A program made the translations under genes and the position numbers. The notes below the pieces were generated by a model, which did no database searches, was not told the DNA's origin, and saw nothing but the letters and a program-made list of their open reading frames with translations. DNA of 64,000 nt from Streptomyces bottropensis ATCC 25435. Lineage in GTDB: Bacteria; Actinomycetota; Actinomycetes; Streptomycetales; Streptomycetaceae. Within the stretch, counting starts at the first letter, position 1; each line of letters begins with the position of its first letter. The stretch covers positions 3,168,265-3,232,264 of the forward strand of contig NZ_KB911581.1 of assembly GCF_000383595.1 (NCBI RefSeq), read 5' to 3'. Of this stretch, positions 18,507-25,426 are shown piece after piece.

Positions 18507-18575
18507 TCAGCCGGTCACGGGGTCGGGCAGGGTCCGGACGCTGGGCCCCGAAGGGCAGCCGCACAGGGCGCACAT
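18507..18575 (-). CDS. 22-residue Cys-rich leader peptide between the B12 riboswitch and cobD
   Basis: An ATG with a good ribosome site (GAGGA, 9-base spacer) opens a 22-codon frame that begins MCALCGCPSG and carries a CxxCxC cluster. Its TGA lies only 4 bases before the cobD GTG, which lacks its own ribosome site. The first well-formed start downstream of the riboswitch is therefore this peptide, and cobD seems to depend on it by translational coupling. Whether the peptide has its own role (for example cobalt or zinc binding) is unknown to me. I do not recognise it as a named family. Confidence 0.6.
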   Translation of the reverse strand: MCALCGCPSGPSVRTLPDPVTG

Positions 18576-18622
18576 GGCGATAGGTCCTCACTCAGGGTGT
18601 CCACGCCCTGGTTCGACGAGAC

Positions 18623-18726
18623 CGACGGCGAGAGTTCCTGGCTCCCGGGGAGACGCTTCGAGATGCTTCCCCGGTGACAGTGGCGGGACCGCGCCGGACT
18701 CGCACCGGCTTCCTCTTCTGCCGTCG
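18623..18726 (-). ncRNA. Cobalamin (AdoCbl) riboswitch
   Basis: On the minus strand the conserved core reads GCCGGTGCGAGTCCGG, CGGTCCCGCCACTGT and the B12 box GAGCCAGGAACTC, in the right order. The P1 helix closes with CGACGGC (18720-18726) against GCCGTCG (18623-18629), exactly complementary. It precedes the Cys-rich leader peptide and cobD by about 50 bases. A short CAGGG/CCCTG hairpin in between, next to the ribosome site, is a plausible expression platform. High cobalamin should repress the operon. Confidence 0.93.
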
Positions 18727-18740
18727 TACATGGCCCCGGC

Positions 18741-18770
18741 AGTCCACCACGCCCCCGGAAGACCCGTCAA
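18741..18770 (-). promoter_or_regulatory. Promoter of the riboswitch-cobD operon
   Basis: Minus-strand TTGACG (18770-18765) is a good -35; TGGACT (18746-18741), 18 bases on, is a fair -10. Transcription would start near 18734, just before P1 of the riboswitch. Confidence 0.5.
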
Positions 18771-18782
18771 CTTGCTGTTGAC
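18766..18782. promoter_or_regulatory. Inverted repeat GTCAAC-N5-GTTGAC over the cobD-operon -35
   Basis: A perfect 6-bp inverted repeat overlaps the -35 of the leftward promoter, and its right arm gives a -35-like GTTGAC facing right toward the gene at 18943. It could be a regulator site or paired divergent -35 elements. The rest of the 367-base gap 18576-18942 outside the riboswitch shows nothing else. Confidence 0.4.
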
Positions 18783-18942
18783 CTGCGGCGCAGCGGTGTG
18801 CTCAGCCCCACACCGCCGAAATCCCGCCAGACGCCCGAATCGGCACTTTCCGCGCGCTTGCCCGACGACCCGGCCGGGAACACCCCGAGGAACGGCGGCG
18901 GGCGGCTCGCGACGGGCCGTCCGGGGGACGGGAGGTGCACAC

Positions 18943-19254
18943 GTGGACGATCGGCGGAGCAGGACGGTCTCGTCGGGCACGAGGTACGGGAGCGCGCGCG
19001 GAGCCTGGGTGACGGCGGCCGCGCCCTGGGCACTCTTCTGCTGGGTCATGGGGGTGCTGGCCGTCGGCGCGGGCGCGCTGGCGGCGCTCCTCGTCCCGGC
19101 GGGTGAGGTGCGCGGTCCGGTCTGGACGCTGGTGACGGTTCTCGTCGCCGCCGGCGCGGGCCTGTGGTCGGGTCTCACCCCGGGCACCGGGCGGCTCCGG
19201 GTCCCGGACCGTGCTCCGGTCGCGCCCCGGCCCCGCGGGCCGGAGCGTCGCTGA
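18943..19254 (+). CDS. Small membrane protein, unknown function
   Basis: 103 residues with two membrane segments (about residues 26-52 and 60-82) and a basic, Pro/Arg-rich C-terminus. GTG at 18943 is chosen because GGGAGG lies 7 bases before it. No family recognised. It is transcribed away from the cobalamin riboswitch and converges on the pit pair, from which a strong hairpin separates it. Confidence 0.65.
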   Translation: MDDRRSRTVSSGTRYGSARGAWVTAAAPWALFCWVMGVLAVGAGALAALLVPAGEVRGPVWTLVTVLVAAGAGLWSGLTPGTGRLRVPDRAPVAPRPRGPERR

Positions 19255-19273
19255 CGCCGGCCCGGGACGCGCA

Positions 19274-19308
19274 CGACCCCCGAGGGCGCCGTACGCCGTC
19301 GGGGGTCG
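19274..19308. terminator. Bidirectional hairpin terminator
   Basis: CGACCCCCGA and TCGGGGGTCG pair perfectly over 10 bp, with an inner GGCG/CGCC stem. It sits between two convergent genes (stops at 19254 and 19368) and can serve both. Confidence 0.75.
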
Positions 19309-19367
19309 GTGGTCGAGCTGTCGAGAGACCGGGGAGGCCCGGTCCCAGCTCATGATCATGTCCGGTC

Positions 19368-19589
19368 TCAGGTCATGATCAGGGAGATTCCGTACGCCAC
19401 GGCCGCCGCGCACAGCGCGAAGCACACGTACGCACCCGTGGTCGCCGCCGCGACCGAGTCGCCCCGGGTCGACGCCTCCTCCCGCTTGGAGAGGCCGACG
19501 ATGCCGAGGGTGAACAGGCCGACGAGGGCCACGGTGACCACGAGGCTGACTCCGAAGACGGAGCCGAGAGCTGCCCAGTCGATGTGCAT
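19368..19589 (-). CDS. Small membrane protein paired with the Pit transporter
   Basis: 73 residues with two membrane helices (VFGVSLVVTVALVGLFTLGI and the C-terminal AYVCFALCAAAVAYGISLIM) and a short charged loop between. It follows the pit gene by 31 bases on the same strand. The same small gene accompanies pit in other streptomycetes; its function is not known to me. Confidence 0.75.
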   Translation of the reverse strand: MHIDWAALGSVFGVSLVVTVALVGLFTLGIVGLSKREEASTRGDSVAAATTGAYVCFALCAAAVAYGISLIMT

Positions 19590-19620
19590 GGTGGTGATCT
19601 TCCTCAGGGAGTCGTGGGGC

Positions 19621-20871
19621 TCAGACGGCGGGCGTCGGCGCGGACGTGCTCGCCGGTGCCGTGGCCTCGGCGGCGGGGGCCGGAATGGTCGCCGTGAGGT
19701 CCTCGGCCACGGTGCCGACCGGCGGCGGGGTCACGGCGGCGATCGCCGTCGTCACCACCCCGGGCGGCTCCTCGGTGTCGTTCACGTTGGTGTGGTCGAC
19801 CACCTCACGGCGGGAGACCAGCCAGATCGCGGCGCTGGAGGCGACGAGGAAGACCGCGACGACGGCCGTGCCCCAGGTGCCGAAGGACGTCACCCACTCG
19901 GCCAGCGCGGCGACCAGCGCGGCGGCCGGCAGGGTCAGGCCCCAGGCGACGAACATCCGGGTCGCGGTGGACCAGCGGACCACCCCGCCCTTGCGGCCGA
20001 GGCCCGCGCCCATCACGGCGCCGGAGACCGAGTGCGTGGTGGAGAGCGAGAAGCCCAGGTGCGAGGAGGCCAGGATGACCGTGGCCGCGCTGGTCTGGGC
20101 GGCGAAGCCCTGCTGCGGCTGGAGGTCGGTCAGGCCCTTGCCCATCGTGCGGATGATGCGCCAGCCGCCCAGGTAGGTGCCGAGCGCGATGGCCGTACCG
20201 GCGGAGACGATGACCCACACCGGCGGGTCCGAGTCGGGCGCCAGGGTGCCGCCGGCCACCAGGGCCAGCGTGATGATGCCCATCGTCTTCTGGGCGTCGT
20301 TCGTGCCGTGGGCCAGCGAGACCAGGCCGGCGGAGGCGATCTGGCCGGCGCGGTACCCCTTGCCGGAGGCCTTCTCGTTGGTGTGCGCGCCGAGCTTGTA
20401 CGTCAGCCGGGTGGCGAGCATCGCCGCGAGGCCGGCGACCAGCGGGGCGGCGATGGCCGGGATCAGCACCTTGGTGACGAGCACGTCCCCGTGCACCGCG
20501 CCCGTGCCGACCGAGGCGATGGTGGCACCGATGAGGCCGCCCATCAGGGCGTGCGAGGAGCTGGAGGGGAGTCCGACCAGCCAGGTCAACAGGTTCCAGA
20601 GGATGGCGCCGACGAGCGCCGCGAATATGACCTCTGGCTGGATGCCGGACTCGTCGACGAGCCCCTTGGAGATGGTGTTGGCGACCTCGATGGAAAGGAA
20701 CGCGCCGACAAGGTTGAGCACGGCGGACATGGCCACCGCGACCTTGGGCTTCATGGCGCCTGTCGAGATGGTGGTGGCCATCGCGTTGGCGGTGTCGTGG
20801 AAACCGTTCGTAAAATCGAACGCAAGCGCGGTGATGACCACGATCGCGAGGATCAGCGAGAAGTTTTCCAT
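19621..20871 (-). CDS. pitH1: Low-affinity inorganic phosphate transporter (Pit family)
   Basis: Integral membrane phosphate:cation symporter of 416 residues. The duplicated Pit signature is seen: DFTNGFHDTANAMATTIS near residue 20 and SLAHGTNDAQKTMGI near residue 190. GLPSSSSHALMGG and SLSTTHSVSGAVMG are the paired conserved loops. The C-terminal 70 residues are a Pro/Ala/Thr-rich cytoplasmic tail. A PHO box lies 48 bases upstream, so PhoP probably controls it; the symbol rests on synteny with S. coelicolor pitH1. Confidence 0.92.
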   Translation of the reverse strand: MENFSLILAIVVITALAFDFTNGFHDTANAMATTISTGAMKPKVAVAMSAVLNLVGAFLSIEVANTISKGLVDESGIQPEVIFAALVGAILWNLLTWLVGLPSSSSHALMGGLIGATIASVGTGAVHGDVLVTKVLIPAIAAPLVAGLAAMLATRLTYKLGAHTNEKASGKGYRAGQIASAGLVSLAHGTNDAQKTMGIITLALVAGGTLAPDSDPPVWVIVSAGTAIALGTYLGGWRIIRTMGKGLTDLQPQQGFAAQTSAATVILASSHLGFSLSTTHSVSGAVMGAGLGRKGGVVRWSTATRMFVAWGLTLPAAALVAALAEWVTSFGTWGTAVVAVFLVASSAAIWLVSRREVVDHTNVNDTEEPPGVVTTAIAAVTPPPVGTVAEDLTATIPAPAAEATAPASTSAPTPAV

Positions 20872-20918
20872 TTACCTGAGCTTCTTTCGGACGTCAGTGG
20901 CATGTGGACCGTAGGCAA

Positions 20919-20940
20919 CCTGGATGAACGGAAGGTGAAC
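20919..20940 (-). promoter_or_regulatory. PHO box (PhoP-binding direct repeats) upstream of pitH1
   Basis: Two adjoining 11-base units, GTTCACCTTCC and GTTCATCCAGG, match the PhoP direct-repeat consensus of Streptomyces; a weaker third unit (TTGCCTACGG) follows toward the gene. The site ends 48 bases before the ATG at 20871. Confidence 0.8.
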
Positions 20941-21145
20941 TGGGGCGGGCGCGTGGGTGTAGTGAATGAGGTGCCACCCTTCCGCTTGTGCGCGTGCGGC
21001 GGGGCCCGGCCCGAAAGGACGGAGGCCCGACGTTCGAACGCAGGCGGAATGCCGTGGTCCGGCCGCCCTTCGCCCCGTGTCCGGCCGCCCTGCCTCCGGT
21101 CGCCCGTCCATTCCGCCGGGGTGAGGTGCCTGACAGGATCACGGC

Positions 21146-21889
21146 ATGGCTGAGCAGCGGCGCGACGTCCGGGACGAGCGAGGCGTGGACGAGGTGGGCG
21201 GGCATCCGCGGGATGCGCGGGACGGGGAAGGTCGGCGCGCTGCGCCGGGGGAGGTGGCGCGCGCGTGGGACGGACTCGTCGCCACCGCCCGGCGGACCGT
21301 GGCCGACGGCCTGGTCGTCGGCACCTCCGGCAACGTCTCCGTGCGCGTGGGGGACACCGTCCTGGTCACACCGACGGGAGTGCCGTACGACCGCCTGAGC
21401 CCGGACGACGTCACGGGCGTCGACCTCTCCGGCCGGCAGGTCCTCGGCACGCTCCGCCCGACCAGCGAACTCCCCATGCACCTGGCGATCCACACCACCA
21501 CCGACGCCCGTGCCGTCGTCCACACCCACGCCGTGCACGCGACGGCCGTCTCCACCCTCGTGGACGAGCTGCCGCTGATCCACTACATGTCCGCCGCCCT
21601 CGGCGGACCCGTCCGGGTCGCCCCCTACGCGACCTACGGCACCCCGGAGCTGGCCGAGAACATGCTCCGCGCCCTGACGGGCCGCACGGGCTGCCTGCTC
21701 CAGAACCACGGCACGATCACCTACGGCGGCACCCTCGACGAGGCCTACGACCGCACGGCCCAACTGGAATGGATGTGCCAGGTCTGGCTGAAGGCCTCCA
21801 CGGTCCCGCACCTCACCCCGCACCTGCTCACCCGCGAACAGCTGAACGAAACGGGCGAGCGCCTCAAGGGATACGGCCAGCCGGGCTAG
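21146..21889 (+). CDS. Class II aldolase/adducin family protein (fuculose-phosphate-aldolase type)
   Basis: Zinc-dependent aldolase of 247 residues. The family core starts near residue 40: GTSGNVSVRVGDTVLVTPTG, then the catalytic Glu in TSELPMHLAIH, the metal ligands of VVHTHAVHATA and the third His in LLQNHGTITYGG. The first 35 residues are charged and probably unstructured. The substrate could be a sugar phosphate or methylthioribulose phosphate; sequence does not decide. Confidence 0.88.
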   Translation: MAEQRRDVRDERGVDEVGGHPRDARDGEGRRAAPGEVARAWDGLVATARRTVADGLVVGTSGNVSVRVGDTVLVTPTGVPYDRLSPDDVTGVDLSGRQVLGTLRPTSELPMHLAIHTTTDARAVVHTHAVHATAVSTLVDELPLIHYMSAALGGPVRVAPYATYGTPELAENMLRALTGRTGCLLQNHGTITYGGTLDEAYDRTAQLEWMCQVWLKASTVPHLTPHLLTREQLNETGERLKGYGQPG

Positions 21890-22038
21890 CTTCCGGACCG
21901 ACGGCGGCGAGCCTGCGGGGCACCCTCGGGACGCGTACACCCGCCACTCGGCCGGGCGACCGCGCTCCGCGACCCGCACGTGGTCCCCCCGACGCACGCC
22001 CACTGGCCCCCGGCACGGTCCGCCGGGACACTGGAGCC

Positions 22039-23166
22039 GTGCGTGGAGTGAGAGCTGCAGCCTCGGCCCTCGGGGTCGCGTTCGCCGCCGGCGCGGCCAG
22101 TGTCGCCGCGGGCCGGCTGGCCAGTGACGTCGCGCTGAAGGCGCCGCCGGGCGAACCGCTGCCCACGGAACCCCGGCTGACCGTGCACGCCACCGCGGCC
22201 GGCCGCATCGCGCTGACCCGGGCCTTCGCCTCCCAGCGCCCCGGCGTCTACGGCCTCACCGGCAACGGCTCCCACGCGGTCGTCGGGGGCGTGCTGAACG
22301 GCGCCCCGCACGCCCCCGACACGGTCGTCCGCCGCCTGGAGCGCGTCAGCCGGGGCACCCTGGAGCCCGGCGACAAGGTGTGGTTCACCCCGGACCTCCA
22401 CGTCGGCGACCCGCGCACCGCGCTCGGCCTCGACCACGACGACGTCGAGATCCCCGGCGAACTCGGCGCCCTGCCCGCCTGGTTCGTGCCCGCCGCCCGG
22501 GACACCTGGGTGATCGCCGTGCACGGTCTCGGCGCCACCCGCGCGCACGCCCTGAACCTCATGGAGGCCCTGCACCGCCACCACTTCCCTGTCCTCGCCC
22601 CGGCCTACCGGGGCGACCCGGGCGCGCCCCGCTCCCCGGACGGCCTGAACCACCTCGGCGAGACCGAGTGGCGGGACGTGGACGCCGCCCTCAGGTACGC
22701 CGTGCGGTACGGCGCCGAGCGCGTCGTCCTGCTCGGCTGGTCCACCGGCGCCACCATGGCCCTGCACGCGGCCACCCGCTCCGCCCTGCGCGACCGCGTC
22801 GCCGGACTCGTGCTGGACTCACCGGTCCTCGACTGGGCCGCCACCCTGCGGGCCCTCGCCACCGCCCGCCGTACCCCCGGGCCCCTGCTGCCCCTCGCGG
22901 TCCGCGCCGCCCAGGGACGCACCGGACTGCGTGCCGTCCCCGCCGACCACGAGCCCGCCCCCTCCGGTCTGCGGGCCCCGACGCTGCTCCTCCACGGTCC
23001 CGACGACGCCGTCGCCCCCTGGGGCCCCTCCCGGCGTCTCGCCGCCCTCCGCCCCGACCGGGTCACCCTGCGCACGGTCCGCCACGCCCCGCACGGCGCC
23101 ATGTGGAACGCCGACCCGAAGGCCTACGAGGAAACGCTCCGCCGCTTCCTCACCCCACTCGTGTAG
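22039..23166 (+). CDS. Alpha/beta hydrolase
   Basis: 375-residue hydrolase with an N-terminal signal-anchor-like segment (residues 5-25). The catalytic fold starts near residue 150: VIAVHGLGATRAHAL, nucleophile elbow LLGWSTGATMAL, acid in LLLHGPDDAVAP and His in RHAPHGAMW. GTG at 22039 is the likely start (CTGGAG nearby). Looks like a serine aminopeptidase-type or acyl hydrolase; substrate unknown. Follows the aldolase by 149 bases. Confidence 0.82.
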   Translation: MRGVRAAASALGVAFAAGAASVAAGRLASDVALKAPPGEPLPTEPRLTVHATAAGRIALTRAFASQRPGVYGLTGNGSHAVVGGVLNGAPHAPDTVVRRLERVSRGTLEPGDKVWFTPDLHVGDPRTALGLDHDDVEIPGELGALPAWFVPAARDTWVIAVHGLGATRAHALNLMEALHRHHFPVLAPAYRGDPGAPRSPDGLNHLGETEWRDVDAALRYAVRYGAERVVLLGWSTGATMALHAATRSALRDRVAGLVLDSPVLDWAATLRALATARRTPGPLLPLAVRAAQGRTGLRAVPADHEPAPSGLRAPTLLLHGPDDAVAPWGPSRRLAALRPDRVTLRTVRHAPHGAMWNADPKAYEETLRRFLTPLV

Positions 23167-23354
23167 CGGCCGGAGCTCGTCGAGGGCCCCGCGAAACCCG
23201 TCAGCGGCGAGAGGTACGCCACATTCCGCTTAGTGCCGTGGCGACGCGATCCTCGTCGGTACCGACCCTTGGGGACCCCGTGCGTTGGCCACCCCTGTCG
23301 CCCGCTGTGACATTCCGTTTGGGTTTTCGGACCGTCAACCGGAAGACTGCCCCC

Positions 23355-24752
23355 GTGACGTCCCGTAACCCGCGCGACTCCAGGCTCCGCCTCGTCGGCC
23401 CGCGAACCCTGGCCGCCGCTCCCCGAGCAGCAGTGACCCAGCGCCGCCGACCGGCCCCCCGGCCCCCGGAGGGCACCCCGCCGCCCGTGGAACTCGCCCG
23501 TATGGCCCGCGCCGTTCTGGCGGACGCGGCCCGGGTCGCCCACTGGGCCGACGCCGCCCTGCGCCCCGGCCGCGAGGGCGCGAACGCCGACGGCAAGGGC
23601 ACCCTCTCCGCCGCGACCGCCGAACGGGCCGCCGCCGAACTGGGCCTGACCCCGGATCAGGTCCGCCACGACTGGGACACGGCACGACTGGCCGGCCTCA
23701 TCGAGGTGCACGGCGACAGCGCACGCCCCGGCTGGCGGCTGCGTGCCTGGCACCGCGACGACAGCGCCGTCCTGCGCGGCTGGGTCGCGTTCTTCGACGC
23801 CTGGTCCATCGCCTACCCCGAGCCCGAGGACCGCGAGCCCGCGGCGGTCGCCGAGGTCGTCTCGGCCATGCCCCAGGTGCTCTCCTTCCTCCAGCTCTCC
23901 GCCGGGCCCGTCCCCGTCGAACAGCTCCTCGACCTCCTGGAGCAGCGGGTCACCGAACTGCGCACCGAGCGCTGCGAGGTCCCCTACGGCCCGCAGCCGG
24001 AGCCGAACCCCGAGCCCGCCGCCGAGGACACCCCCCTCGCCCCGCTCCTCGACTGGTCCCTGCGCGCCCTCGCCTCCGTCGGCGCCCTCACCTACGGCGA
24101 CGCCCAGGCCACCCTCACCCCGCTCGGCAGCTGGGCGGTCTGGGTCAAGCTGGAGCAGATCTGCGTCGCCGCGCAGAGCCCCGCCGGGAACATCGAGGTC
24201 TCCGCCGAGGACATGCTCAGAGGCTGCGCGCAGCTCCGTCCGAACGCGGCCCGCGCCGAGTACCGCGCCTGGCTCGCCGCCCGCCCCGTCGGCGGCGCCG
24301 TCACCGAGCTGATCGCCGCCGCGCGCGGCGAGGACGCCCTCATCCGGGGCCTCGCCTTCGAGGCGCTGCGCGTCGTCGGCGCCCCCGCCGAGCCCGACGT
24401 CCGCACCGTCGCCGACGAGACCCCGCTGCGCCCCTACGCCCTGCTCTGGCTCGCGGAGCACGACGGCGCCGACCCCGAGGACGCCCACGAGGTCCTCACC
24501 CGCGAGGAGTCCACCTGGCTCTGGGTGGACACCGCCGCCGCCGTCGCCGACCACGGCGAGGCCCCACTGCTCGTGCGGCATCTGGAGTCCGCGGTGCAGC
24601 CGACGGTCCCCGCGCTGCTGGCCGAGGTCCGCGCGGTCGGCCACCCCCGCACCGTCCAGGTCCTGGTCGCCCTCGCCGCCGCCCACCCCGACCCGGCCCT
24701 CGCCAAGGCCGTCCGCCGCGCCGCCTTCCAGGTGCACACCGGGGGCAGCTGA
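23355..24752 (+). CDS. Hypothetical protein with C-terminal HEAT-like repeats
   Basis: 465 residues. An N-terminal winged-helix-like region (ELGLTPDQVRHDWDTARLAGLIEV) is followed by a long helical middle part and a C-terminal half with HEAT-like helices (ALIRGLAFEALRVVGAP, then HPRTVQVLVALAAAHPDPAL). The family is common in Streptomyces and uncharacterised as far as I know. The GTG at 23355 has no ribosome site; a leaderless start or the later GTG near 23433 are alternatives. Confidence 0.7.
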   Translation: MTSRNPRDSRLRLVGPRTLAAAPRAAVTQRRRPAPRPPEGTPPPVELARMARAVLADAARVAHWADAALRPGREGANADGKGTLSAATAERAAAELGLTPDQVRHDWDTARLAGLIEVHGDSARPGWRLRAWHRDDSAVLRGWVAFFDAWSIAYPEPEDREPAAVAEVVSAMPQVLSFLQLSAGPVPVEQLLDLLEQRVTELRTERCEVPYGPQPEPNPEPAAEDTPLAPLLDWSLRALASVGALTYGDAQATLTPLGSWAVWVKLEQICVAAQSPAGNIEVSAEDMLRGCAQLRPNAARAEYRAWLAARPVGGAVTELIAAARGEDALIRGLAFEALRVVGAPAEPDVRTVADETPLRPYALLWLAEHDGADPEDAHEVLTREESTWLWVDTAAAVADHGEAPLLVRHLESAVQPTVPALLAEVRAVGHPRTVQVLVALAAAHPDPALAKAVRRAAFQVHTGGS

Positions 24753-24771
24753 CCGGGCGGGCGCGGGCCCG

Positions 24772-25191
24772 TCAGCCGTCCGTCTCGGGGGCGTAGGTGC
24801 CGAAGCTCCAGACATTGCCCTCGGCGTCCCGGGCCATGTAGTCCCGTGAGCCGTACTCCTGGTCCGTCGGGGGCGTCAGGATCTCCACGCCGTGCTCCAC
24901 GGCCCGCCGGTGGTGGGCGTCCAGCTCGTCGGCGGACACGACGATGTACACCCCGGCGGGCCCCGCGCCCTTCATCGCGCCGTCGAAGACGCTGCCGCTG
25001 CCCTTGGAGCCGACCATCACCGCGCCGTTGCCCTGCGTCAGCTCCGCGTGCTGCACCACACCGTCCTCGCCCTCGTAGACCGACAGCTCGGTGAAGCCCA
25101 ACGCCTCCGTGAGCTGTCTGATGGCGGCCTTGGCGTCCGCGTACAGCAGCGTCGGATAGACGCTCGGACGTCCGTCGCTCCTGCCCGTCAT
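24772..25191 (-). CDS. VOC (glyoxalase/bleomycin-resistance-like) family protein
   Basis: 139 residues forming two beta-alpha-beta-beta-beta modules: YPTLLYADAKAAIRQLTEAL at the N-terminus and the second module from VYIVVSADELDAHHRRAVEHG. The metal ligands of true glyoxalases are only partly evident. The ATG at 25191 is preferred over a GTG 9 bases upstream because the GAGAGG site is too close to the GTG. Function unknown. Confidence 0.8.
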   Translation of the reverse strand: MTGRSDGRPSVYPTLLYADAKAAIRQLTEALGFTELSVYEGEDGVVQHAELTQGNGAVMVGSKGSGSVFDGAMKGAGPAGVYIVVSADELDAHHRRAVEHGVEILTPPTDQEYGSRDYMARDAEGNVWSFGTYAPETDG

Positions 25192-25331
25192 ACCGATCAC
25201 GACCTCTCCGTCGTCCGGAACACGCCCTGCGGCTCAGTTTCGCACCCGCCACCGACAACGCCCCGTACGCCGGTGACCGAGACCACGTGATCCCTTGTCA
25301 TACGGGCGATAAACCGCTTGCCGCCCCCAGT

Positions 25332-25337
25332 TAGAAT
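25332..25337 (+). promoter_or_regulatory. -10 element TAGAAT giving a leaderless MAILLAH transcript
   Basis: TAGAAT is 5 of 6 to consensus and lies 7 bases before the ATG at 25344, so transcription would start on or beside that ATG. No good -35 is visible at normal spacing. Confidence 0.5.
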
Positions 25338-25343
25338 CGGCCC

Positions 25344-25367
25344 ATGGCCATTCTCCTCGCGCATTAG
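25344..25367 (+). CDS. Leader peptide MAILLAH upstream of the ABC-F gene
   Basis: An ATG opens a 7-codon frame (MAILLAH) that ends with TAG 59 bases before the ABC-F start. It has a -10 element at -7 and no room for a ribosome site, so it would be read as a leaderless mRNA. GGCGGG (25370-25375) and CCCGCC (25394-25399) behind it can pair. This is the layout of ribosome-stalling attenuators that control ABC-F genes; function is inferred. Confidence 0.55.
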   Translation: MAILLAH

Positions 25368-25426
25368 ACGGCGGGAACGTCCTCAGCCGCCCACCCGCCA
25401 CCTCCGATCCGCCCTGGAGTCTGTCC

